From NCBI GenBank assembly GCA_030426875.1, contig JAUHXI010000041.1, positions 1-9,613 on the forward strand: a stretch of DNA of 9,613 nt, written 5' to 3'. This stretch comes from a bacterium (GTDB taxonomy: Bacteria > Patescibacteriota > Gracilibacteria > UM-FILTER-43-11). The position numbers and the translations under genes are program-made. Of this stretch, positions 1-6,331 are shown in pieces. How positions within the stretch are numbered: the first letter of the stretch is position 1; every line of letters begins with the position of its first letter. The notes under the pieces were generated by a model. The model saw nothing but the letters and a program-made list of their open reading frames with translations, ran no database searches and was not told the origin of the DNA.

Positions 1-64
1 AAACGAAGCAAAAACGGCTGGGGAGAACACGACGCGGATTCATCTTCTTTCCTTTTATCATCAT
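1..64 (-). CDS. Possible 5' end of a leftward gene running off the window edge
   Basis: Reading leftward, ATG codons at 64, 61 and 43 open a frame without stops to the window edge (about 21 codons; it begins MMIKGKKMNPRRVLPSRF). A purine-rich AGGAAAG lies just before the third ATG and could be its ribosome binding site, which would make 43 the likelier start. The peptide is basic and I do not recognise it. Twenty codons without a stop can occur by chance, so this is only a candidate for a gene divergent from the SLH gene. Confidence 0.2.
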   Translation of the reverse strand, partial: MMIKGKKMNPRRVLPSRFCFV

Positions 65-225
65 TTTACCCGCTCGTTTCTTCCCAGTCCCCTGAAATGT
101 CCGGGAAGTCAGCAGATATTTTATGAAATTTAGAATGGCATCAGGATTTCATTCAGAGTTTATTCAAGTGAAAAATCTCCTGCTCGTTAGCTTGAGTTAG
201 GTTTTTTGTGAGCTAAAACATTTTC

Positions 226-254
226 TTGAAATTTTGTTCTATCTTTGCTATAAT
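226..254 (+). promoter_or_regulatory. Sigma70-type promoter of the SLH gene
   Basis: TTGAAA at 226-231 and a perfect TATAAT at 249-254 are separated by the optimal 17 bases. Transcription would begin near 261, giving a leader of about 18 nt before the ATG at 279. The promoter also argues against any start codon upstream of 279, since such codons would lie inside or before the promoter. Confidence 0.8.
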
Positions 255-278
255 GAGCGGAAAGTAAATAAACAAAAT

Positions 279-1802
279 ATGAAAAAGTTACCTGCCTTAT
301 TGATTGCCATTTTGGCGACCACACAAGTTTCTTTTGCTGGCTTTATCGATTTGAGTCCCACTCATGAGTATTTTGAAGCAATTGAATTCACTCAGAATCA
401 AAATATTGTTGAGGGTTATCCTGATGGCAGCTTTCAAGCAGACCGACCCATTGAGCGCTATGAGCTTTTGAAGATTATAGTGGAAAGTGCTTACACAGAC
501 CTGGATATCTCCACCGCGTTGAACGAGTATCAATCCTTAAATTATTCTTATGTTGACCTTAAGGATGTGCCCATGGGCAAGTGGTTTAGCCCTTATGTTC
601 GCATTGGCATTCGAGAGGATATTATCCAAGGTTATCCTTCTGGTTTTTTTGAGGGCAGGCGAAGGGTGAATTTTGTGGAGGCGCTTCAGATTCTTATGCG
701 TACGTATGCTTTTGATTATAATGAAGATACTGAGATTTGGTATGAAGACATGGTGAATCAAGCCGCACAAGCCAATCTTATTCCCTTGGATATTGTCGCC
801 TTTAATCAGGAAATTACCCGGGGGCAAATGGCTGAAATGGTCACCCGTATGATCAAATACAATGCAGGTACGTTGAAGGCTTATTTAGGTGATGCAGCTG
901 TGGTTCATCAAACCTATAAAGACATTGAAACGGGCAACAATCAATTGGAAAAATTAGATGACATTCTTGATGAATTGGATCAGGAGGAAGAGAAGCAGAA
1001 GGAGGAGGAGAAGCAGGAGCAGAAAGAAGAAGAAGAAGAGGAAGAGGAGGAGGAGGAAGAGGAGGAGGAGCAGAAACCTGAATGTTCGGACGACATGAAT
1101 AATGACAACGACGCGCTCATTGATGAAAAGGATCCAGGCTGCTGGAAAGATGTCTCCGATAAAAATACTTACGACCCACAGGATGATGATGAAGGCAACG
1201 AGCCAGCCTGTATTGATGGCAAAGACAATGACAATGATGGCCTTTTAGATGCAGCAGACCCAGGCTGCCACACCGACGGTGATGGCAATAATGCTGCCAG
1301 TTATGATCCAGCTGATCAAGATGAAACAAATGTTTTGGTGGATCCTGAGCCAGGCTTCAATGATAAAAATGAAGAAAATGCTCAATTATTAGTCAATGCT
1401 ATTGAGGCCTTTGCACAAAATATTGGATTTTATCCTGGTACAACCGAAAAAGCTGAATGCCTGGTCAACGAAAAGGGTGCAGGGTTAGAGCTCAAAGGTT
1501 ATATCCAGGGAGGTGTAATTCCCAATACCCCTAAGCCCAATCAAGACGTGGTCACGGAGGATTTATTTTGCATGGGGACCTACTTCTATATTCCTTTAAA
1601 ATTTGAAGGTAAAAACAGTAATGGCTACGTTCTTATCGCACCGATGACAGACCCCAATCGAGCCAACTTCTTGTTGAGTGACATTGATTTATTCCCAAAG
1701 GATCCCACGGCTGAAGATGTCATTGCTATAATGGACGACTACGATACCAGCAACATTCCTAATGCGCCCTTAGAAGACCGTGTTCTATTGATCACCAATT
1801 GA
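279..1802 (+). CDS. Secreted SLH-domain protein with Glu-rich stalk, calcium-loop repeats and pseudopilin-like C-terminal domain
   Basis: The protein is 507 aa from the ATG at 279. An in-frame TTG at 234 would add 15 residues, but it lies inside the promoter. Residues 1-20 form a signal peptide (basic MKK, hydrophobic core, probable cut after SFA). Three S-layer homology repeats follow at about 23-72, 92-146 and 154-193; the first two carry the typical GYPDGSF/GYPSGFF turn. SLH repeats usually bind secondary cell-wall polymers, so the protein is probably anchored at the surface. Residues 231-265 are almost only Glu, Gln, Lys and Asp. Two Cys-bracketed loops (269-300 and 311-345) with DNDND motifs resemble thrombospondin type 3-like calcium-binding repeats. 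Residues 365-507 begin with a helix ending in GFYPGT, like the soluble part of type II secretion pseudopilins but without the pilin membrane helix. The exact role is unknown. Confidence 0.85.
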   Translation: MKKLPALLIAILATTQVSFAGFIDLSPTHEYFEAIEFTQNQNIVEGYPDGSFQADRPIERYELLKIIVESAYTDLDISTALNEYQSLNYSYVDLKDVPMGKWFSPYVRIGIREDIIQGYPSGFFEGRRRVNFVEALQILMRTYAFDYNEDTEIWYEDMVNQAAQANLIPLDIVAFNQEITRGQMAEMVTRMIKYNAGTLKAYLGDAAVVHQTYKDIETGNNQLEKLDDILDELDQEEEKQKEEEKQEQKEEEEEEEEEEEEEEEQKPECSDDMNNDNDALIDEKDPGCWKDVSDKNTYDPQDDDEGNEPACIDGKDNDNDGLLDAADPGCHTDGDGNNAASYDPADQDETNVLVDPEPGFNDKNEENAQLLVNAIEAFAQNIGFYPGTTEKAECLVNEKGAGLELKGYIQGGVIPNTPKPNQDVVTEDLFCMGTYFYIPLKFEGKNSNGYVLIAPMTDPNRANFLLSDIDLFPKDPTAEDVIAIMDDYDTSNIPNAPLEDRVLLITN

Positions 1803-1825
1803 TCAGCCCGTTCGAACGCTCATGC

Positions 1826-1864
1826 TTAAAACCTGTCTAAGATTTCTTTTTAGACAGGTTTTAA
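1826..1864 (+). terminator. Stem-loop terminator after the SLH gene
   Basis: A perfect 14-bp inverted repeat (TTAAAACCTGTCTA at 1826-1839, complement at 1851-1864) encloses an 11-nt loop, starting 23 nt after the stop codon. The core ACCTGTCTA/TAGACAGGT has an A4 before it and a T4 after it. It can therefore act as a Rho-independent terminator from either direction, although the T-tract is short. Confidence 0.65.
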
Positions 1865-2035
1865 AGCAATTGCAAGTGGCCATAAAAGAATCTATAACCT
1901 CAGAAAGTAAATGAGTGGAGAAACTCACCTCGACCCAGTATCTTTGAAGAAAAGTGAATTGTAGAAACATGAGGGAATTTTTTTAGCATCTATTAATCTT
2001 TAAATTTAACTTAAATATATGCTCAAAGAATAATA

Positions 2036-2176
2036 ATGGAAGATTACATTTCAACAACAGAGGCAGCCAAACTGTTAGAGGTGAGCACTGTCACCATTTT
2101 TAACATGATTAAGGATGGTCGCATTAAGGCTCAAAAAGTGGGGCGCAATTACATCATCAACAAAAAAAACACTTAA
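2036..2176 (+). CDS. Small excisionase/MerR-type HTH DNA-binding protein
   Basis: This 46-aa frame from the ATG at 2036 to the TAA at 2174-2176 begins MEDYISTTEAAKLLEVSTVT. It matches the excisionase-type HTH pattern (HTH_17/MerR-like): a TTxEAAxLLxVS helix-turn-helix at 7-22, a recognition helix around 18-27, then DGRIKAxKVGRNYII, the small wing, at 28-41. The domain is complete but nothing follows it, because the frame ends just after an A8 run (2162-2169). Removing one A would join it to the downstream nucleotidyltransferase and give a single HTH-MNT protein. It may therefore be a free autoregulator of the toxin-antitoxin operon or the N-terminal half of a split fusion. No clear ribosome binding site is visible. 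Domain identity is fairly sure; independence as a gene is not. Confidence 0.65.
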   Translation: MEDYISTTEAAKLLEVSTVTIFNMIKDGRIKAQKVGRNYIINKKNT

Positions 2177-2459
2177 ATTCAATTTTATTGCCGACATTGT
2201 GGAGCGGATTTTGCCCATCCTCAAAAAAAATGGCGTGAAAAAAGCAGCGGTTTTTGGCTCACTGACCCGTGGGAGCAAAAAAAAGTCGAGTGATTTGGAT
2301 TTGTTGGTAGAAATGAAGCAAAAAGGCTTGCTAGAAAGAGCTCGTTTGAAGCGAAAATTGGAGGAAGCAATTCAACGAGAGGTAGATGTGGGAACCTTTG
2401 GCGCCATCTATCATGGACTAAGGGAGCATATTCTTAATGAAGCCATATACATTTTATGA
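2115..2459 (+). CDS. mntA: MNT-domain nucleotidyltransferase, MntA-type antitoxin
   Basis: The minimal nucleotidyltransferase signature G-S-x10-D-x-D is present (GSLTRG, then SSDLDLLVE, residues 48-67). It is preceded by the usual helix ERILPILKKNGVKKAAVF. In type VII HEPN/MNT systems such proteins neutralise HepT by transferring AMP from ATP to a tyrosine of the toxin. The ATG at 2115 gives 114 aa, but residues 1-19 are an out-of-frame reading of the HTH gene and are probably not real. Alternatives are a GTG at 2199 (residue 29, directly before ERILPILKK) or translation as a fusion from 2036 after a frameshift at the A8 run. Its stop overlaps the toxin start (ATGA, 2456-2459), which is typical of translational coupling. 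The family is confident; the start is uncertain. Confidence 0.75.
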   Translation: MVALRLKKWGAITSSTKKTLKFNFIADIVERILPILKKNGVKKAAVFGSLTRGSKKKSSDLDLLVEMKQKGLLERARLKRKLEEAIQREVDVGTFGAIYHGLREHILNEAIYIL

Positions 2460-2840
2460 AAAAAGACCCCAGAATGTTCATTGGGCATATAATAGAATGT
2501 CTGGAATTGCTAGAGGGCTATATTAAAGGTGTGACAAAAAAAGCCTTAGAAAAGTATGAAAAAAAAACCGATGCCATCATTAGAAGAATTGAAATCATTG
2601 GTGAGACCACCAAAAATCTACCAAAAATCTTAAAAGACAACTATCCCGCAATCCCTTGGAGGGATATAGCCGGAATGAGGCATTGTCATTCATCAATATT
2701 ATGGAATCGAAATTGACGAAATTTGGAAAGTGGTAAAAATTGATGCACCTCAATTAAAAAAACAAATCAAAAATATTTTAAAAAACTTAGAAAAAGGAGG
2801 TAAAAGTGATAAAGTGTTCTTGAACACTAAAGTGAAATGA
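2456..2840 (+). pseudogene. hepT: HEPN-domain toxin (HepT/DUF86), frameshifted at the catalytic motif
   Basis: The first 75 residues match HepT/DUF86 RNase toxins: MKKDPRMFIGHIIE, then DAIIRRIEIIGETTKNLP and IPWRDIAGMR. The frame then leaves the family and stops at 2714-2716 (86 aa in all). From 2682 the next frame continues the family: IVIHQYYGIEIDEIWKVVK and then a helical tail, ending at a TGA at 2838-2840. The family expects R-x4-H-x-Y, the RNase motif plus the tyrosine that the antitoxin AMPylates. Adding back two lost bases after the Arg codon (2678-2680) restores R-D-I-V-I-H-Q-Y. As it stands, the 86-aa product lacks the His and Tyr and is probably inactive. A sequencing indel or a recoding event is not excluded. 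Confidence 0.75.
2813..2828. promoter_or_regulatory. Dyad just upstream of pyrD
   Basis: AGTGTTCTTGAACACT has 7-bp perfect arms around a 2-base centre and ends 8 nt before the pyrD start codon. It could be an operator half-site pair or a 6-bp hairpin with a CTTG loop near the ribosome entry site. It lies in the tail of the restored HepT frame, so it may be only coding sequence. Function is unproven. Confidence 0.3.
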
Positions 2841-3790
2841 ACCTCAACACGCAATTGTGCAACATCGGCTTCCCCAATCCCACTGTAGTAGCCTCCGGTT
2901 ATTTAGGCGTGACTGGCTCGAGTTTGGCCAATTGTGCAAACAAAGGAGCCGGAGGGGCGACCGCCAAAACGCTCTTTATGGATGAGCGACAAGGCCACGC
3001 CAACCCCACCATTCTCACGTTTCCAGGAGGTGTGATCAACGCTGTTGGTTTGTCTGGAGAAGGCATCATTTCGGCCAAACATGAGTTTGAAAAATACCGA
3101 AAACTAGCTCCCGAAAACCCCATGATCGGGAGTATCGGAGGCCGGAATTTAGATGAACTCGTCGAAGTCGCTCGGATCATGGATGAGTATCCAGTGGATA
3201 TGTTGGAACTCAATTTTTCGTGTCCCAATGTGGATGGCGAGATGGGCAAACCCATTGCGTGCGATCCCTTTTTGACCGCTCAAGCCACCAAAGCCATTCG
3301 AAAGGTTGTCAAAAAACCGATCTCCGTCAAACTTTCGCCCAATGTGCCAGACATCGGCCTCGTTGCCAAACATGCGGAGGCAAACGGAGCCGACGCCATC
3401 ACCGCCATCAATACCATGGGACCGGGAATGGTCATCGACATCCACATGCGACGCCCCATTTTGACCAACAAAGTGGGAGGGGTTTCGGGTCATGCCATCA
3501 AACCCATTGCACTGCGCTGCGTGTGGGAAATTTACCGGGCCACCAAACTCCCCATCATCGGCACAGGCGGGGTGATCAAGGGGCAAGATGCTATCGAAAT
3601 GATGATGGCTGGAGCCACTCTTTTAGGCATCGGCTCAGCCATTCTATATTATGACATGGCCTGTTTTGATAAAATCACCGACAAAATCCGGGACTTCATG
3701 AAGGAAGAGGGGTTTGATAATGTGTCTGAACTCGTAGGCTTGGCACATGAGGAGGGTTTTGATCGGGATAAGCTCCCTAAAGAATATTAA
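2837..3790 (+). CDS. pyrD: Dihydroorotate dehydrogenase, class 1B catalytic subunit
   Basis: Oxidises dihydroorotate to orotate in UMP synthesis, using FMN and passing electrons to PyrK and on to NAD+. The 317 aa fit the family. Visible features are the catalytic cysteine in LNFSCPN (Cys129; class 1 enzymes use Cys, class 2 Ser), FMN-contacting lysines in ATAKTL (44) and SVKLSPN (165), the NTMGPGM segment (192-198), GGVSG (214-218) and the phosphate-binding GTGG (242-245). The sequence FPGGVINAVGLSGEG looks more like archaeal PyrD than the Lactococcus type. An in-frame stop at 2828-2830 rules out a longer start, and ATG 2837 overlaps the terminal TGA of the restored HepT frame. A strong GGAGG lies 36 nt upstream, too far to serve this ATG directly. 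pyrK follows after an unusual repeat-filled gap. Confidence 0.95.
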   Translation: MNLNTQLCNIGFPNPTVVASGYLGVTGSSLANCANKGAGGATAKTLFMDERQGHANPTILTFPGGVINAVGLSGEGIISAKHEFEKYRKLAPENPMIGSIGGRNLDELVEVARIMDEYPVDMLELNFSCPNVDGEMGKPIACDPFLTAQATKAIRKVVKKPISVKLSPNVPDIGLVAKHAEANGADAITAINTMGPGMVIDIHMRRPILTNKVGGVSGHAIKPIALRCVWEIYRATKLPIIGTGGVIKGQDAIEMMMAGATLLGIGSAILYYDMACFDKITDKIRDFMKEEGFDNVSELVGLAHEEGFDRDKLPKEY

Positions 3791-3899
3791 ATATTAAATA
3801 TTAAATGTTAAATATTGAACTAGAATATAGAATTAAGAAAGCACTTTAACTTAAAATAAAGCCATTTAATATTCAACATTTAAAATTTAATATTCAACA
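3785..3899. repeat. Two facing arrays of five heptamers between pyrD and pyrK
   Basis: Positions 3785-3819 are five exact 7-base units: TATTAAA three times, TGTTAAA, then TATTGAA. Positions 3865-3899 are five units of the same family on the opposite strand: TTTAATA, TTCAACA, TTTAAAA, TTTAATA, TTCAACA. Read as complements, the arrays match at 30 of 35 positions, and 45 nt lie between them. The right array also contains an 18-bp direct repeat (3864-3881 and 3885-3902). The first array overlaps the pyrD stop codon, and the second ends 8 nt before the pyrK start. In RNA the two could fold into a long AU-rich hairpin. Confidence 0.85.
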
Positions 3900-3907
3900 T
3901 TTTAAAA

Positions 3908-4708
3908 ATGTCACTACCACTCGTCTTCAAAGTCGCAGCCATCCGCCAGGATTCGCCGAATCTAAAAACCTACATTTTTAAACACAACATCCGTGCTAAA
4001 ACTGGGCAGTTTGTCATGGTCTGGATGCCCGGAATCGACGAAGTGCCCATGAGCATTGGATGGCAAACCAAAGAGGAGTTTCATGTGGGGATTGCCGATG
4101 CGGGAGATTGCACCAAGGCGATTCATGAAAAAATCAAAGTGGGAGATAAGTTAGGTTTTCGTGGACCTTATGGAACGAGCTTTGACTACAAAGACTATGA
4201 TCACTTGATTTGTGTGGGAGGCGGCTACGGAACCCCTCCTATGCTGAATCTATCACAGCGAGCAACGGAAGCGGGCAAGCAGGTGACCCTGATTCAAGGG
4301 GCAAGGAGTGAGGACTATTTGCTTTATGAGGATCTTTTTAAACAACTCGGAGTCGAAATACTTTTTTCAACCGATGATGGGTCGAAGGGGCATCATGGAT
4401 TTTGCACCGAGGTTTTAAAAGAGTATTTGGAGAAAGTGGATCGTTCCAAAAAAATCTGCATTTACACCTGTGGTCCTGAGGTGATGATGGTGAAAGTAGC
4501 AAAAATAGCCAAGGAGTTTGGAGTGGATTGTCAGGTGAGCTTGGAGCGCTACATGAAGTGCGGTTTTGGGATTTGTGGCCAGTGTTGCATGGATGATTCG
4601 GGGATTCGGATTTGTAAAGAAGGGCCGATTATCTCAGGGGAATATGCCTTGGAGCATCCGGAGTTTGGGAAGTATACGAGGGGGAAGTCGGGAAAAGTCA
4701 ATAATTAA
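3908..4708 (+). CDS. pyrK: Dihydroorotate dehydrogenase electron-transfer subunit (FAD, 2Fe-2S)
   Basis: PyrK carries FAD and one [2Fe-2S] cluster and takes electrons from PyrD-bound FMN to NAD+. The 266 aa match the family. A beta-barrel FAD domain comes first, with FVMVWMPGIDEVPMSIG at 35-51 and GPYG at 86-89. A nucleotide-binding domain follows, with CVGGGYGTPP at 102-111 and YTCGPE at 186-191. The cluster site near the C-terminus is Cys218-x4-Cys223-x2-Cys226-x9-Cys236. In many bacterial members the FAD motif reads R-P-x-S; here it is V-P-M-S after PGID, the form I associate with archaeal PyrK. There is no clear ribosome binding site, because the upstream DNA is AT-rich heptamer repeat. 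The next gene starts 12 nt after the stop, so the two are probably co-transcribed. Confidence 0.95.
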   Translation: MSLPLVFKVAAIRQDSPNLKTYIFKHNIRAKTGQFVMVWMPGIDEVPMSIGWQTKEEFHVGIADAGDCTKAIHEKIKVGDKLGFRGPYGTSFDYKDYDHLICVGGGYGTPPMLNLSQRATEAGKQVTLIQGARSEDYLLYEDLFKQLGVEILFSTDDGSKGHHGFCTEVLKEYLEKVDRSKKICIYTCGPEVMMVKVAKIAKEFGVDCQVSLERYMKCGFGICGQCCMDDSGIRICKEGPIISGEYALEHPEFGKYTRGKSGKVNN

Positions 4709-4719
4709 AACCTTAAACC

Positions 4720-5106
4720 ATGAAGTGTTTCACTCATCATCAAAACGACGCCATTGGAATTTGTAAGGCTTGTGGAAAGGGAATTTGCCCTGGATGTTGC
4801 AAGGAGTTAAAGGATGGCTTGTCCTGCGAAGGCCCCTGCGAAAAGCAAGTTGAATTAGTCAATAAAATAATTGATCGAAACGAGAAAAATATGGTTGCCT
4901 CTAATAGGCAGGTTAAAAATACAGCGTATTTCAGCATGGCCTCGGGGACGCTCTTTGTGATTTTAGGAATCTATTTTTTGGATTCTAGCGTTGTGATGGG
5001 ATCTATTTTCATTTCCTTGGGTGTGCTCTATGCGCTATCTGGAATCTTAAGAATGAGCAAAAAAGCTCAGTATGTCGCACCACTTAAGAGTGAAGACAAA
5101 AAGTAA
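4720..5106 (+). CDS. B-box-like zinc-finger protein with two membrane helices
   Basis: This 128-aa protein has a Cys/His-rich head: Cys3 and His6, Cys15 and Cys18, Cys23 and Cys26/27, then Cys36 and Cys40. The spacing (KCFTHHQNDAIGICKACGKG) resembles the B-box-type zinc-binding heads found on many small bacterial membrane proteins. Residues 41-66 are a charged linker, followed by two hydrophobic helices at about 69-87 and 90-110 and a lysine-rich tail. The zinc head and the tail are likely on the same, cytoplasmic side. It follows pyrK by 12 nt, so it shares the pyr transcript, but nothing in it suggests a pyrimidine role. The biochemical function is unknown. Confidence 0.8.
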   Translation: MKCFTHHQNDAIGICKACGKGICPGCCKELKDGLSCEGPCEKQVELVNKIIDRNEKNMVASNRQVKNTAYFSMASGTLFVILGIYFLDSSVVMGSIFISLGVLYALSGILRMSKKAQYVAPLKSEDKK

Positions 5107-5128
5107 GTAAAGCTTGAGTGAAAAGGAT

Positions 5129-5158
5129 TTGACTTTTTATCGAATAGTATTTAATAAT
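5129..5158 (+). promoter_or_regulatory. Promoter of the four-paralogue membrane gene array
   Basis: TTGACT (5129-5134) and AATAAT (5153-5158) are separated by 18 bases. Each hexamer is one base from the sigma70 consensus. It lies in the 105-bp gap before the first paralogue and predicts a leader of about 48 nt. No comparable site is seen in the short gaps (35-62 nt) between the paralogues, consistent with one operon. Confidence 0.5.
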
Positions 5159-5211
5159 GGTGTTATGAGCTATGCCTCCTATTCAATGAACCCCTCCAGA
5201 AAAGATCAATC

Positions 5212-5721
5212 ATGGAAAAAAAGTATTACCTTCCCACCTGGCAAAGCATAGCAATTGGGGTATTATTCATACTTTTGGGCCTGAGTCTTAGCCTTTCACT
5301 TTTGATGATGGAGCTTTTTGAAGGTTCTTTTTGGAGCATGCTAGAAAGTTATTTTGAAATAATAATCACCCCAATAGGCATATTTTTTGGGATGCAAACC
5401 TTAATTTTTCTGATCCTTGGACTACTCACATTAAAAAGCACTGGTCGCATTCTCCGAGTCAAATTAGACAGCGAAGGGTTTTACTTTAAAACAATAAAAA
5501 GTGGTGACATAAAAAACTTTTTCCAATTCATCGAGAAAAATCCTAAGCTCGAATTTATCCCATACAAAAACATAAAACATGTAGAATTAATAAATCAAAA
5601 AGAAATCCATCTGATCACTAAAAGCAATGAAAGCCCGGATTTAAGAAATCTAAAAATGCTCAGGCTATCAGATAAAGAGACAATTGTAAGAGAAATCCAA
5701 GAAAGGATTCAGACAGCTTAA
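5212..5721 (+). CDS. Two-helix membrane protein, paralogue 1 of 4
   Basis: First of four tandem relatives (169 aa). It has the family opening MExKYYLP, a hydrophobic helix at about 12-33, a short external loop, and a second helix at 49-73. A cytoplasmic domain follows, with LKSTGRILRVKLDSEGFYF (74-92), FIPYKNIKHVEL (115-126), then IHLITKSNESPDL and a charged C-terminal helix. The layout (two helices, then a small beta-rich domain with a D-x-x-GFYY turn and an IPY-x-x-IK strand) resembles STM3941-type proteins and bacterial PH-like domains. That is an inference from pattern, not a proven homology. It diverges most from its relatives at the C-terminus, where the LKRSDLxEIEREIKA motif is loosened to LSDKETIVREIQER. 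No ribosome binding site is evident. The role is unknown. Confidence 0.8.
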   Translation: MEKKYYLPTWQSIAIGVLFILLGLSLSLSLLMMELFEGSFWSMLESYFEIIITPIGIFFGMQTLIFLILGLLTLKSTGRILRVKLDSEGFYFKTIKSGDIKNFFQFIEKNPKLEFIPYKNIKHVELINQKEIHLITKSNESPDLRNLKMLRLSDKETIVREIQERIQTA

Positions 5722-5762
5722 AACCAAAACATGAATTTGTAATGACCACCCAAATCTAAAGC

Positions 5763-6296
5763 ATGGAGAGAAAATACTACATATATCGTGTATTCAGCAT
5801 AGCCCCTGGACTTGCCTTTATTTTTATCGGGCTCACAGGCTTTACAACATTTTCATTGGAATTTTGGAGTATATGGCTCCCCAATGTCTCTTCGATGGAA
5901 ACTGGGAACAATACAATGGGAGTCTTTGATTTTCTGAACCTCATCCTTTCGGCCCTAGCAATTGCATCTTTGATTTTTGGTATTTCAGTCCTCAAAAATA
6001 CAGGGAAAATAGTAAGAGCAAAGTTAGACGACAAAGGATTTTATTATTTAGAAATTGATCCAGCTTCAGTTCCATATGGACTACTTAAACTAATAAGAAA
6101 TAAAAGTAAGTTAATTTTTATACCCTACCTAGATATAAAAAATGTGACACTCACAGACAATGGCCGTGGCGTAAAAGACATGCAGATCATCACACACAAT
6201 AACATGAGGCCAAACCTATTGGCCGTTAATGGTTTGAAGCGATCGGATTTAAAAGAGATTGAGCGCGAAATTAAAGCTAGAATTTTGAGAGGGTGA
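5763..6296 (+). CDS. Two-helix membrane protein, paralogue 2 of 4
   Basis: This 177-aa protein starts 41 nt after its relative. It opens MERKYYIYRV, with helix 1 at about 12-32, a longer loop (33-56) containing METGNN, and helix 2 at 57-77. The conserved block LKNTGKIVRAKLDDKGFYYLE (77-97) follows, then FIPYLDIKNVTL (119-130), QIITHNNMRPNLLAV and the tail GLKRSDLKEIEREIKARI (157-174). This tail is almost the same as in paralogue 3, so these two are the closest pair by eye. The N-terminal block is less conserved than in the others (IYRV in place of LPxW). I do not recognise a function; it belongs to the same family and probably the same transcript. Confidence 0.8.
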   Translation: MERKYYIYRVFSIAPGLAFIFIGLTGFTTFSLEFWSIWLPNVSSMETGNNTMGVFDFLNLILSALAIASLIFGISVLKNTGKIVRAKLDDKGFYYLEIDPASVPYGLLKLIRNKSKLIFIPYLDIKNVTLTDNGRGVKDMQIITHNNMRPNLLAVNGLKRSDLKEIEREIKARILRG

Positions 6297-6331
6297 GTAA
6301 GCAAAAAAACTAACAATCAATCCCTTTAAAA

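Noticed and set aside
80..108. CTTCCC/GGGAAG inverted repeat upstream of the SLH gene
   Set aside because: Only six pairs with a 17-nt loop and no T-tract; too weak to call a terminator or operator.
1117..1329. Minus-strand His-rich 70-aa frame in the SLH gene
   Set aside because: The His-rich sequence is the reverse reading of the Asp/Asn calcium-loop repeats.
3149..3586. Long minus-strand frame (145 aa) inside pyrD
   Set aside because: It lies wholly opposite the well-conserved pyrD, and its translation is low-complexity His/Gly/Asp-rich with no domain; it is a shadow of pyrD codon bias.
3220..3654. 144-aa plus-strand frame in another phase of pyrD
   Set aside because: The product is rich in His, Arg and Gln and shows no motif; pyrD motifs run through the whole interval in the correct frame.
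3785..3899. Short regularly spaced repeats that might be CRISPR
   Set aside because: Units are 7 bases in direct tandem without spacers, and no cas genes are near.
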